This document shows positions 9,563 to 20,400 of a DNA stretch of 64,000 nucleotides, piece after piece. The DNA is from JAQIBY01 sp964418565 (GTDB lineage: Bacteria > Bacteroidota > Bacteroidia > Bacteroidales > ML635J-15), in contig CAYQMB010000001.1 of the NCBI GenBank assembly GCA_964418565.1, forward strand, positions 16,980-80,979, read 5' to 3'. Position 1 is the first letter of the stretch, and each line of letters starts with the position of its first letter. A program made the position numbers and the translations under genes. Under the pieces are notes generated by a model. That model was not told where the DNA came from, did not search any database, and saw nothing but the letters and a program-made list of their open reading frames with translations.

Positions 9563-10804
9563 ATGGCCCGACTGATTTACAGCACAAGCATATATGTTTA
9601 CAGTCTGCTTATCAGGCTTGCGGCTTTATTTTACCCAAAAGCCAAGAGTTTCATCAGAGGGCGCAAAAACTGGGAAAGCAAATTACAAAGCATTGCAGGT
9701 CTAAGTGATCGATGGTTATGGGTACACTGTTCTTCACTAGGAGAGTTTGAACAAGGCCGGCCTGTCATAGAAAAAATCCGTCGCGAACATCCGGATATAT
9801 CCATTTTGCTTACATTTTTCTCCCCATCAGGATTTAAGGTAAGAAAAAATTACGAGCATGCTGATGCAGTAATGTATATGCCCATGGATACGCGGCGAAA
9901 TGCGAGGAAATTTGTTAAAATACTCAAACCACGGGCAAGCCTCTTTATCAAATATGAATTTTGGTATCACCACTTAAAAGCACTGCATGCTTCAGGTATA
10001 CCAGTTTTCTTGATATCGGCTGTATTTCGTCCGTCACAGGTGTTTTTTAAATGGTATGGCGTATTTTTCAGGCGCATGTTACGATTTTATACCACCATTT
10101 TTGTCCAGGATGAACAATCCAAAACCTTGCTCAAGGGCATACATACGGAAACAAAAATTTCAGGAGACACCAGATTTGACAGGGTATGGGAAATCACACA
10201 TGAAACCTGTCACAATAACCTACTTGAGGCATTTTCAAAAGACAATAAACGTATACTGGTAGCCGGAAGCACCTGGATTCCCGACGAAACCATTCTGGAA
10301 AAAGCCTTACATGCATTTCCTGATATGAAGCTTATTCTTGCACCCCACGAAACCGATACAAGCCGGATTGAAAAGGTAGCAGGGATTTTTGATTCACATC
10401 AAACCTGCGTGTTTTCCCGGGCAGATCTTAAGCATATAACTAACTGCCGCGTCCTTATTATTGACAGCATGGGATTTCTGTCAAAATTATACCGCTACGG
10501 CGATTTTGCCTACATCGGCGGAGGCTTTGGCAAAGGCATTCATAATACACTGGAGGCCGCATGCTATGGTATCCCGGTGATATTCGGACCAAACTACCAG
10601 CGTTTTAATGAAGCCAAAGAACTTATGCAGCAAGAGGCGGCATTCAGTATTGTTTCCGAAGCAGAGCTGATTCACAGATTGAAAATGCTTGTTGATGACA
10701 ACTTCCGTCAGACTGCGGGTGAAAATGCCCTCACTTATGTCAAAAATAAGCGGGGAGCAAGTCAAAAAATACTGCATGCTTTACAAAAATCTGACGTTTT
10801 TTAA
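9563..10804 (+). CDS. waaA: 3-deoxy-D-manno-octulosonic acid (Kdo) transferase
   Basis: Adds Kdo from CMP-Kdo to the lipid A precursor at the cytoplasmic face of the inner membrane. The family-typical N-terminus, an uncleaved hydrophobic segment (IYSTSIYVYSLLIRLAALF), is followed by the GT-B fold with HCSSLGEFEQGRP near residue 52, where the catalytic Glu of WaaA lies. The C-terminal donor site has GGGFGKGIHNTLEAACYG. At 413 residues it has the normal length. I chose ATG 9563 (MARLIYS) over an upstream alternative at 9500 because that would lie inside the previous gene. Confidence 0.95.
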   Translation: MARLIYSTSIYVYSLLIRLAALFYPKAKSFIRGRKNWESKLQSIAGLSDRWLWVHCSSLGEFEQGRPVIEKIRREHPDISILLTFFSPSGFKVRKNYEHADAVMYMPMDTRRNARKFVKILKPRASLFIKYEFWYHHLKALHASGIPVFLISAVFRPSQVFFKWYGVFFRRMLRFYTTIFVQDEQSKTLLKGIHTETKISGDTRFDRVWEITHETCHNNLLEAFSKDNKRILVAGSTWIPDETILEKALHAFPDMKLILAPHETDTSRIEKVAGIFDSHQTCVFSRADLKHITNCRVLIIDSMGFLSKLYRYGDFAYIGGGFGKGIHNTLEAACYGIPVIFGPNYQRFNEAKELMQQEAAFSIVSEAELIHRLKMLVDDNFRQTAGENALTYVKNKRGASQKILHALQKSDVF

Positions 10805-11070
10805 CAAGCTTTTTGAACGTTTACATACTAAGCTTTTCAAGACGCTGTCAAGGGGGAATAATGGCAAGTTGGTACAAAATTCATTGAATAATAATGGGTT
10901 GCCATTAATTTGCTTTTATATACCTAAATTTCAACAGCAATCTGTTTATAATTTCTCATCAATCTGATTGGCTGCCCTAATATCAAACCCTTGGGCTATC
11001 TATACCAATTGTTAAAAAAAATATTTGTTTCTGTGTATGTTATTGCCCTTCAGTTATTTGCAAAGGATCT

Positions 11071-11094
11071 AAAATCCTGTTGAAAATCCTGTTA
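11071..11094 (+). repeat. Tandem 12-bp direct repeat (AAAATCCTGTTG / AAAATCCTGTTA)
   Basis: Two adjacent copies differ only in the last base. They end 11 nt before the perfect -7 box at 11106, so they cover where the -33 contact would be. An AGGAT at 11064-11068 is complementary to the ATCCT inside each copy. This arrangement fits an operator for nrdJ, but no regulator is known. Confidence 0.45.
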
Positions 11095-11105
11095 ATAATC
11101 CATTT

Positions 11106-11113
11106 TATTTTTG
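11106..11113 (+). promoter_or_regulatory. -7 box TATTTTTG for nrdJ
   Basis: A perfect TAnnTTTG. A TTG at 11080-11082 lies 23 nt upstream, slightly further than the usual 19-21. Transcription from here would give a leader of about 75 nt containing the hairpin at 11150-11172. Confidence 0.4.
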
Positions 11114-11149
11114 GTTCTATTGATTGTAAGCAAGCTTTATATTAGTGGT

Positions 11150-11172
11150 GGATATTTGCCCCCGCAATATCC
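11150..11172 (+). promoter_or_regulatory. Leader hairpin before nrdJ
   Basis: GGATATT pairs with AATATCC (7 bp) around a 9-nt C-rich loop, ending 22 nt before the nrdJ ATG. The GATATTTG inside its 5' arm also resembles a -7 box, so it could instead be promoter DNA. Its role is unknown. Confidence 0.35.
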
Positions 11173-11194
11173 GTGAACCATAAACCCATTGCCT

Positions 11195-13774
11195 ATGTTG
11201 ACAGATGAGAAAACATTGAAACAGACTGCTATGCAGGAAGAAAAAGTAAAGATGTATACAGACGAAGAAGCGTATAATGCTAGCCTTGAGTATTTTAAGG
11301 GAGACGAGCTGGCTGCGCGTGTGTGGATAAACAAGTATGCACTGAAAGATTCAGATGGCAGATTATATGAGTTAACACCGGACGACATGCATCGTCGTCT
11401 TACAAAGGAACTGTCAAGAATTGAGCAGAAATATCCGAATCCTCTGGATGAAAAGCATATTTATCAGTTGCTTAAGGATTTTCGGTATATCATTCCACAG
11501 GGCGGTCCAATGTCAGGCATTGGCAATAATCGTCAGATTGTTTCTCTGTCCAACTGTTTTGTTATCGGACACGAAAAGCCCAGTGATTCATACGGCGGAA
11601 TTTTAAAAATGGACCAGGAACAGGTTCAGTTAATGAAACGCCGCGGCGGTGTAGGCCATGACCTTTCTCACCTGCGGCCCAAAGGCAGCCCGGTAAAAAA
11701 TTCGGCTCTTACGTCAACCGGCATTGTCCCGTTTATGGAACGCTATTCAAACACAACCCGCGAGGTGGCACAGGATGGGCGAAGGGGTGCACTTATGCTT
11801 TCTGTTTCAGTAAAGCACCCTGATGCGGAAGATTTCATTGATGCCAAAATGGAAACCGGTAAAATTACAGGAGCCAATGTGTCTGTAAAAATCCATGATG
11901 ATTTCATGCGTGCTGTCACTGAAGACAAAGAGTACATGCAGCATTTCCCCATCGAATCAAAACAACCCGTTTATCAGAAAAAAATTCGGGCAAAAGAGCT
12001 CTGGGAAAAAATTATTCACAACGCCTGGAAATCTGCCGAACCCGGCATCCTATTCTGGGATACCATCACAAATGAATCCGTAGCCGATTGCTATGCTGAC
12101 CTGGGTTACAAAACCGTATCAACCAACCCCTGCGGAGAAATTCCGCTTTGTCCGTACGACAGTTGCCGCCTATTGGCATTAAATCTGTACTCATACGTTG
12201 ATAAGCCTTTCACCAAAGAGGCCAGCTTTAATTTTGATAAATTCCGTGATCATATCGCCGCCGCCCAGCGCATCATGGATGACATCATCGACCTTGAGGT
12301 TGAAAAAATTGATGCCATCCTGGCTAAAATTGCCGCTGATCCCGAAGATATGGAAACAAAGCGCACCGAACAGAAACTCTGGGAAAAAATCAAACACAAA
12401 GCCCTTGAAGGCCGCCGCACCGGAATAGGCATCACAGCAGAGGGTGATATGCTTGCTGCCCTTGACCTTCGTTACGGCACACAGGAAGCAACCGATTTCT
12501 CCGAAGAGATTCACAAGAACATTGCCATGGAAGCCTACCGCTCATCGGTTAATATGGCTAAAGACAGAGGTGCATTTCAGATATTCGACCCACAACGGGA
12601 AAAAGACAACCCTTTTATCAACCGTTTGGGCGAACAGGATCCTGAGCTGATTGAAAACATGCAAAAATGGGGACGCCGTAACATTTCGCTGCTCACCATT
12701 GCTCCCACAGGAACAACCAGCCTGATGACTCAAACCACCTCAGGTATAGAGCCGGTTTTCATGCCGGTATATCGCCGGCGCAGAAAAGTGAATCCTAACG
12801 ACCCCAATATCAGGGTTGATTATGTTGATGAAACCGGCGACAAATGGGAAGAATATGTGGTATTCCACCCGAAATTTGCCACCTGGCTCAAAGTGCAGGG
12901 TTATGATCCCGATGAAGTCAGAAATATGGAACCGGAAAACATTGATAAGCTGATCGAAATTTCTCCATACCATAAAGCGAGTTCGAAAGATGTTGATTAT
13001 ATCCATAAAGTAAAAATGCAGGGACGCATTCAAAAATGGGTTGATCACTCAATTTCAGTTACCATAAACATTCCGGAAAAGGCAACCGAAGACCTGGTTG
13101 ACGAACTCTATCGTACGGCATGGGAATCAGGCTGTAAAGGTGTCACAGTATACCGCGAAGGCTCACGCGACGGTGTTTTGCTTTCGGGCAGTAAATCGGA
13201 TAAAAAATCGGATTACAAAATCGGAATCAAGCGGCCAAAGGTTCTGGAGGCTGATATTGTACGTTTTCAAAACAACAAAGAAAAGTGGATTGCATTTGTT
13301 GGTCTGCTGGAAGGAAACCCCTATGAGATTTTTACCGGCCGTATGGAAGATGAGGTTCTGCCAATTCCTCAATCAATCACAAAAGGTAAAATCATCAAGA
13401 ACAAACTTGAAAACGGCACAAGTCGTTACGATTTTCAATACACCAACCGCTATGGGTACAGCGTCACCTTCGAAGGCCTTTCGCATCAGTTTAATACCGA
13501 ATACTGGAATTATGCGAAACTGATTTCCAGTGTATTGCGATACGGCATGCCAATTGAAAAAGCCGTAGAGCTTGTGGCATCTCTTAAACTCGACAGCGAA
13601 GCCATCAACACCTGGAAAAACGGGGTGGAACGGGGACTGAAACGTTACATACCCAATGGCACAAAAGCATCCAAAGAGGGCGAAAAATGTCCCGAATGTC
13701 AGGATACTGACAGTCTCGTTTATCAGGACGGATGCGTTATCTGCACAAGTTGTGGGTACTCCAAATGCGGATAA
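11195..13774 (+). CDS. nrdJ: Class II (adenosylcobalamin-dependent) ribonucleoside-diphosphate reductase
   Basis: Makes deoxyribonucleotides with coenzyme B12 in place of an iron centre, so it works with or without oxygen. 859 residues from ATG 11195 (a later in-frame ATG at 11231 is possible). Visible motifs: the first redox Cys in LSNCFVIG; GGVGHDLSHLRP; the radical-site motif STNPCGEIPLCPYDSCRLL; and the substrate loop APTGTTSLMTQTTSGIEP. The C-terminus ends in CPEC...CVICTSCG, the cysteine-rich tail that re-reduces the active site. It stands alone and is followed by a terminator. No separate small subunit is expected or seen. Confidence 0.96.
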   Translation: MLTDEKTLKQTAMQEEKVKMYTDEEAYNASLEYFKGDELAARVWINKYALKDSDGRLYELTPDDMHRRLTKELSRIEQKYPNPLDEKHIYQLLKDFRYIIPQGGPMSGIGNNRQIVSLSNCFVIGHEKPSDSYGGILKMDQEQVQLMKRRGGVGHDLSHLRPKGSPVKNSALTSTGIVPFMERYSNTTREVAQDGRRGALMLSVSVKHPDAEDFIDAKMETGKITGANVSVKIHDDFMRAVTEDKEYMQHFPIESKQPVYQKKIRAKELWEKIIHNAWKSAEPGILFWDTITNESVADCYADLGYKTVSTNPCGEIPLCPYDSCRLLALNLYSYVDKPFTKEASFNFDKFRDHIAAAQRIMDDIIDLEVEKIDAILAKIAADPEDMETKRTEQKLWEKIKHKALEGRRTGIGITAEGDMLAALDLRYGTQEATDFSEEIHKNIAMEAYRSSVNMAKDRGAFQIFDPQREKDNPFINRLGEQDPELIENMQKWGRRNISLLTIAPTGTTSLMTQTTSGIEPVFMPVYRRRRKVNPNDPNIRVDYVDETGDKWEEYVVFHPKFATWLKVQGYDPDEVRNMEPENIDKLIEISPYHKASSKDVDYIHKVKMQGRIQKWVDHSISVTINIPEKATEDLVDELYRTAWESGCKGVTVYREGSRDGVLLSGSKSDKKSDYKIGIKRPKVLEADIVRFQNNKEKWIAFVGLLEGNPYEIFTGRMEDEVLPIPQSITKGKIIKNKLENGTSRYDFQYTNRYGYSVTFEGLSHQFNTEYWNYAKLISSVLRYGMPIEKAVELVASLKLDSEAINTWKNGVERGLKRYIPNGTKASKEGEKCPECQDTDSLVYQDGCVICTSCGYSKCG

Positions 13775-13803
13775 TGAAGCAATTCATTTATAATTAAAAA
13801 AAA

Positions 13804-13832
13804 GGCAGATATATACATCTGTCTTTTTTTTT
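13804..13832 (+). terminator. Terminator after nrdJ
   Basis: GGCAGAT pairs with ATCTGTC (7 bp, one G-T) around a 6-nt loop, followed by nine T and preceded by an A run. Confidence 0.8.
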
Positions 13833-13862
13833 CATCATGCTGGTATGTCAGAATAGATTTGC

Positions 13863-13870
13863 TATTTTTG
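13863..13870 (+). promoter_or_regulatory. -7 box TATTTTTG of ruvA-sprA
   Basis: A perfect TAnnTTTG, 24 nt before the ruvA ATG at 13895 and just after the nrdJ terminator. No -33 TTG at the expected distance. Confidence 0.5.
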
Positions 13871-13894
13871 CTTTTTCTATCAGTAGTTCAGACT

Positions 13895-14479
13895 ATGTAT
13901 GAATACCTAAAAGGACGCATCAGTGAAATAAATCCCAGTTATGCTGTGGTGGAAAACAATGGCATAGGCTGGTTTTTAAACATTTCAGTAAACACCTACT
14001 CCAGACTGAAAGAAGGACAGGAGTGCTTGTTGTACCTTCACCATGTTGTACGTGAAGATGACGAATTGCTGTATGCGTTTGAAAACAAATCAGAACGACA
14101 GATTTTCAGGCTTTTGATTACAGTCAATGGTGTTGGTGCCAATACAGCCCGCACAATGCTGTCTACCCTTACGGCAGAAGACATTATACATGCTATACAA
14201 ACCGATAATGTCGGGCAGCTTAAAAGCATCAAAGGCATTGGCATGAAAACAGCACAGCGAATCATTGTTGATCTCAGGGATAAAATCACAGAAAAATCCG
14301 TTATGCCTGACGATAAATCTGTGGCATCAGACAATACAAACGAAAAAGAAGCGTTTGAAGCATTAGTCATGTTGGGTTTTAGTAAAAAACAAGTTCAGAA
14401 AGCCATGGAAAAGGTGGTGGCCAAACAACCCGATGCATCGGTTGAAGAGCTGGTTAAACTAACATTGAAGCAACTTTAA
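13895..14479 (+). CDS. ruvA: Holliday junction branch migration protein RuvA
   Basis: DNA-binding tetramer that targets the RuvB helicase to Holliday junctions. 194 residues. The N-terminal OB fold begins MYEYLKGRISEI. The two helix-hairpin-helix segments are visible as ITVNGVGANTARTML and LKSIKGIGMKTAQRIIVDL, and the C-terminal RuvB-binding helix domain (EAFEALVMLGFSKKQV) is present. An upstream in-frame codon would place the start inside the promoter, so ATG 13895 is preferred. It is followed by sprA after 13 nt, the ruvA-sprA-gcvH order I recall from other Bacteroidota. Confidence 0.96.
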   Translation: MYEYLKGRISEINPSYAVVENNGIGWFLNISVNTYSRLKEGQECLLYLHHVVREDDELLYAFENKSERQIFRLLITVNGVGANTARTMLSTLTAEDIIHAIQTDNVGQLKSIKGIGMKTAQRIIVDLRDKITEKSVMPDDKSVASDNTNEKEAFEALVMLGFSKKQVQKAMEKVVAKQPDASVEELVKLTLKQL

Positions 14480-14492
14480 AACAAGTGCGCAT

Positions 14493-17400
14493 TTGAAGCG
14501 GATCAGGAAATATAAGACGTTGGTTGTTCTTGCAGCAATTCTGGCTTTTGTGGGGTTTTATCCGGGACACGCCGGTAATCTTCCATCAGAAAGTTCTGTT
14601 GAATTTCCTGTTTCTGACACCATACACTCAGCAGATACCATCGACATAGAAGATGTTGATTTGCCATGGGAATTTTCACAAGACGACAACAATCCGCTAA
14701 CCGATGAACCGCAATCTCCCCTTTTCGGACAAGATCCTGACGGCATTGAGAGTAATATAGAATACGATCCCGAAACCGATTCATACATCTTCAGAAGAAC
14801 GCTGGGTGATTCTCTTGAACTGGGTACTCCTTACAGCCTGCCTTTTCAGGATTATTTGCAGTACGATTTTGACCAGGGCATGAAAGATTACTGGCGCCAA
14901 CGCGTTGAAAATGCCAGTTTTGAATCCCGGTCTACCCTGATACCTAAACTGGAGGTAGGCGGGGAGGCATTTGACCGCATTTTTGGCAGCAATACCATCG
15001 ACATAAAGCCTCAGGGCTCAGCCGAATTAAGTTTCGGCCTGAACATCTCAAAAGTAGAAAACCCCAACCTGCCGGTAAAACTTCAGCGCACCACCACCTT
15101 TGATTTTGACGAACAAATCCAGATGAATGTGGTCGGGCAAATCGGTGATAAAATGAAACTCAATGTCCAGTATGATACCGAAGCTGCATTTGACTTTGAA
15201 AATTCAGTAAAGATTGAGTATACCGGGCATGAAGATGAGATCATTCAGAAAATTGAAGCCGGTAACGTATCACTGCCTCTTACAGGATCGCTTATTCAGG
15301 GTAGTCAGTCGCTCTTTGGTTTTAAAACAGAACTGCAGTTTGGCAAACTCACCATGACAAGCATCTTCTCTCAGCAGAAAGGTGAAACCAGCACCATTAC
15401 GGTAGAGGGAGGAGCCCAGATGCAGGAATTTGAACTGGATGCTGACGAATACGAAGAAGACAAACACTTTTTCCTCGCCCATTACTTTAAAGAACATTAT
15501 GATCAAGCCCTGAAAAACCTCCCGGTAATCAACTCAGGTGTTAACATTACAAAAATTGAAGTGTGGGTAACCAATACCAGCGGTAATTTTGAAGATGCCC
15601 GTAACATTGTTGGGTTTACCGATTTGGGTGAGTCCAATAAAGAATTCATTCAAAATGAATGGGTACAGGCAAGCGGCATTAATGAAACCAGGTTGCCAAA
15701 TGACTCAGTTAACACCCTGTTTAACATCACAGAAACGTATTCCGGAGTAAGAGATATTAACCAGGTAAGCTCTGTTTTATCACAGGAGCCCCTTTCAATG
15801 CAGGGAGGTGTTGATTATCAGAAAATCGAATCTGCCAGAAAACTCAATCCATCCGAATACACGCTTAACTCCCAGCTTGGGTACATCTCTCTGAATTCAC
15901 GACTCCAGTCGGATCAGGTATTGGCTGTGGCCTTTGAATATACCGTGGGTGGACAAACCTTCCGCGTTGGTGAATTTGCCAACAGCGGCATCAGCGCTCC
16001 GGATGCTTTGATTGTCAAGCTGATTAAAGGAACCGCTCTGACACCCGACCTTACTACCTGGGATCTGATGATGAAAAACATCTATTCCATTGGTGCTTAT
16101 CAGGTAAACTCTGAAGATTTCATTCTGAACGTCATGTACCAGAATGACAAAACCGGAACAGCCATCAACTACCTCCCGGCCGGCGATATTGACAATACCA
16201 TCCTTCTCAGGGTTATGAATCTTGACAACCTCAACCAGCAGCTCGACCCTTATCCTGACGGACGATTTGATTTTGTCAATAACATCACCATTCGCCCGCA
16301 AAACGGACGCATTATATTTCCTGTCAGGGAACCATTCGGCAGTCATTTGCGGCAGAAAATCACCAATGGCGATCCCTCGCTGGACGAGATTGCCGATGAA
16401 TACGTGTTTCAGGAGCTTTATGACTCCACGCAAAGTACAGCCCGGCAGATTGCTGAAAAGAACAAGTTTTTCCTCGAAGGACAGTATAAATCCAGTTCGG
16501 GATCTGAGATCAGCCTCAACGCCATCAACATTCCGCAAGGATCTGTTAAAGTCACTGCCGGAGGAGCTGAACTTGTGGAAAACCAGGATTACACGGTAGA
16601 CTACAACCTTGGCCGTGTAAAAATCATCAACGAAGGCATACTTGAATCCGGCACACCCATCAATATTTCCCTGGAAAGCAATTCATTATTCAGTGTTCAG
16701 ACCAAAACCCTAGTTGGTACACATCTGAACTATGAGATTTCCAAAGATTTCAATCTGGGAGCCACCATTCTGAATCTGACTGAACGTCCGCTGACACAAA
16801 AGGTAAGCATAGGAGACGAACCCATCTCAAATACCATCTGGGGTGTAAATGGTTCGTACCGGAGTGAGGTTCCGCAAATCACAAAAGCCATCGACTGGCT
16901 GCCATTGATTGAAACCAAAGAGCAATCTACCATCACCCTTACCGGAGAATTTGCCCACTTGATTCCGGGCCACTCAAGTGCCATTGAAGACGAGGGCAAT
17001 GCCTATATTGATGATTTTGAAGGCAGCGAAACCAGCATCGACATCAAAATGTTTAACGCCTGGTCTCTTGCCAGCACGCCCACAGGGCAGGAAGGGTTGT
17101 TTCCCTATGGCGGGTTAATGGATAGCTTAAGGTATGGTTACAATCGCGCCAAGCTTGCCTGGTATGTTATAGATCCTTTGTTTCAGCGCAACAATAGCCC
17201 GGTAAGTGTTGAACAACAATCCAGCCATTATGTGCGGGAAATCCGGGAGCAGGAAATTTTCCCCAACAAAGAAAGTGAAACCGGTAACATTCCGGCAACC
17301 CTTGCTGTGCTGAACCTGGCATATTATCCAAACTTAAAAGGCCCCTACAACTACGATGCAGACGGGGTAAATACCGACGGAACATTAATTAACCCTGAAC

Positions 17401-20400
17401 AACGCTGGGGCGGCATAATGCGGGAGCTGCAAACCAATGATTTTGAAGAAGCCAATATTGAGTACATCGAATTCTGGATGATGGATCCCTTTGTGGAGGA
17501 TGAAAACAACCCCGGTGGTGACCTTTACATCAACCTGGGTAATGTTTCAGAAGACGTCCTTAAAGACAGCCGGAAATCCTTTGAAAACGGCCTGCCTGCA
17601 CCGGCAGTAGATAATCCCACTGACACCACTGAATGGGCCATTGTGCCGCTCGTACAATCCCTGGTAAATGCCTTTGATACCGATCCTGAAAGCCGTACGG
17701 CACAGGATGTAGGCCTGGATGGCATGTCAAATGAAGATGAACGGGCTATCCGCAATGACTACCTTCAACAACTTGCCACCATTTACGGCACTGAATCGGC
17801 AGTATATCAGGAAGCAGTTTCGGATCCCTCGAACGATGATTACCACCATTTCAGAGGTGAAGATTACGATGAACAGGATCTGGGAATTCTTGAGCGTTAC
17901 ATGAAATACAATGGCCTTGAAGGCAACAGCCCTGTTTCTCAGCCAGGCCAGGACTTTTCCACTTCAGCCACATCCCAGCCCGATGTAGAAGACATCAATC
18001 AGGACAATACCCTCAGTGAAAACGAAGCTTATTTTCAGTACCGGATCAGTATTCGTCCGGAAGACATGGAAATAGGTGAAAATTTCATCACCGACAAGGT
18101 TGTATACGATGCCGAAATGGCCAATGATGAAAAAAGTGAAGTAACCTGGTATCAATTCAAAATCCCCGTTTCAAATTACGACAAAAAGATTGGTCGGATT
18201 GAAGACTTTAAGTCAATTCGTTTTATGCGAATGATGACAACCAATTTCAATCAGCCAACCATTATGCGCTTTGGTACGCTTGATCTTGTGCGTAGTGAAT
18301 GGAGAAAATACGACAATTCATTCATCCAGCCGGGTGAATATATCCCTGATGAGCTTGCCCAGACCCCATTTGAAGTTACCGCTGTCAATATCGAAGAAAA
18401 CGCCAACAAAGAACCGGTTAATTACGTTCTGCCACCGGAGATTGACCGTGTGATAGATCCGGCAAACCCACAGCTACGACAGCTTAACGAACAGGCCATG
18501 GTACTCAAAGTAACTGATCTGGCAGACGGTGATGCCCGGGCCGTTTACAAGAATATCGACATGGATGTGAGAAAATACCGCAGACTTAAAATGTTTATCC
18601 ATGCTGAGGAAGTACCGGGTTATGACCTCAACGATGACGACCTGCGCCTCTTTGTACGCCTGGGTTCTGATTATCAAAACAACTATTACGAATACGATTT
18701 GCCACTGAAAGTCACCCCGGCAAGTAACTATGACAATGACAATCCCGATGACCGCCTGATTGTCTGGCCCGAAGAAAACAACCTGGAGTTGATTTTTGAA
18801 ATGTTGCAGACGGTAAAACAAAACCGCAACGATGAAATGCGACGTGCCGGTTCCGGCGTTACCCTCACGCGTTTATATTCCATGGCTGATGGCTCCAGGA
18901 ACGTTAGCATCATGGGTAATCCGAACCTGAGTAACGTGCGAACCATCATGATTGGCGTTCGCAATCCCAAAAAGCAAACCGCAACGGATCTGGATGACGG
19001 CATGGAAAAAACCGGTGAAATCTGGGTAAACGAACTCAGGCTTACGGATTTTGATGAGAAAGGCGGATGGGCAGCTCGTGCACGCATGACCACCAAACTT
19101 GCTGACTTTGGTTCTGTCACCGTTACCGGATCAACATCCAAACCAGGCTTTGGAAGCATTAATCAGAAAGTCAGTGAACGACAAAAAGAAGAAATCAACG
19201 CATATAACATCTCTTCCAATCTGGAACTTGGTAAATTCTTCCCGAAAAAATCCGGCGTCAGAATACCGATGTACATCGGTTACAGCGAATCTGTCAGCAA
19301 CCCGGAATACAACCCACTGGATCCCGACATTCCCTTTAAAGTTGCTTTAAACGATCCCAACAAAACTCAGGAAGAAAAGGATTCTATTAAGCACATTGCA
19401 CAGGATTACACCCAACGTAAAAGTCTGAACTTTACGAATGTTAAGATCAGCAAAATGGATGGCCAGCCCAAAATCTATGACTTATCCAACTGGTCGGTAA
19501 GCTATACCTACAACGAACAGTTCCATCGGGATGTAAATACGGAATTTGATACGCAAAGAGACATTTCCGGAGCGATTGCTTACAACTATAACGCCACGCC
19601 CAAAAATGTCAAGCCGTTTAAAAATGTACAATTTCTGAACAAGCCTGCTTTCAGGCTGATTAAAGATTTTAATTTTTATTATCTGCCATCCCAGTTAAGT
19701 TTCCGGACAAACCTGAACCGGCAATACAGCGAAATCCAAACCAGGAACATCAGCAATCCATACATGCAGATTCCGTTGAATGTCAATAAGAATTTCCTGT
19801 GGATCAGGCAATATGACTTCAAATACAACCTCTCCCGAAGCCTTAAATTTGATTTCTCAGCCACAAACAACGCACGCATTGACGAACCGGAAGGCCGTTT
19901 GTGGGAAGGCGATCCGTACTATGAAGAAAAGATGGATACCATCTGGAACAACCTGAAAAACTTTGGTCGCAATACGCAATACAATCACAACATGAGCCTG
20001 AATTATCAGGTACCAATTAATAAAATACCCATCCTGAGCTGGATATCGGCTAACGCACGTTACAACGGAACTTATGACTGGATTGCAGGTCCCATCACAG
20101 CCGACACCATTGAGCTTGGGAATACAATACAGAACAGCAATACCATCTCCCTGACTTCACAGTTTAACCTTCTGTCTCTCTACAATAAAATTGATTACCT
20201 TAAAGATGTTAATCAGAAATACAAAGGCAGAAGGCGGCAGCGCAACAAAAAGCCCAAAATGGAAACTGTGACCTATACAGAGAATGTGGCATCTCTGGAA
20301 AAAGAGAAACGCGAACGCATCGTTCATAAACTGAAAACGGAAGATGTTACCATCAAAGCCACAAAGAAAAATGGTCAGGTTATCGAAGGTGACACTCGGG

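Larger units (their letters stand above)
10805..11194 (+). other. 390-nt AT-rich intergenic region upstream of nrdJ
   Basis: No open frame looks coding and no tRNA-like or cobalamin riboswitch-like pattern is visible. It holds a 12-bp direct repeat at 11071-11094, a perfect -7 box at 11106-11113 and a small hairpin at 11150-11172. The first 200 nt after waaA show no convincing terminator and nothing else that I can name. Confidence 0.6.

Noticed and set aside
11130..11150. NrdR box near TTTATATTAGTGG upstream of nrdJ
   Set aside because: Only a partial half-site resemblance, without the palindromic partner or the tandem second box.
10805..11194. Possible cobalamin riboswitch upstream of the B12-dependent nrdJ
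   Set aside because: I looked for the conserved B12 box and the surrounding stems and found none. The leader from the best promoter is only about 75 nt, too short for the aptamer.
15897..16538. Minus-strand open frame of 213 codons inside sprA
   Set aside because: It is antisense to the conserved sprA frame, has no recognisable domain or start context, and is a shadow of codon bias.
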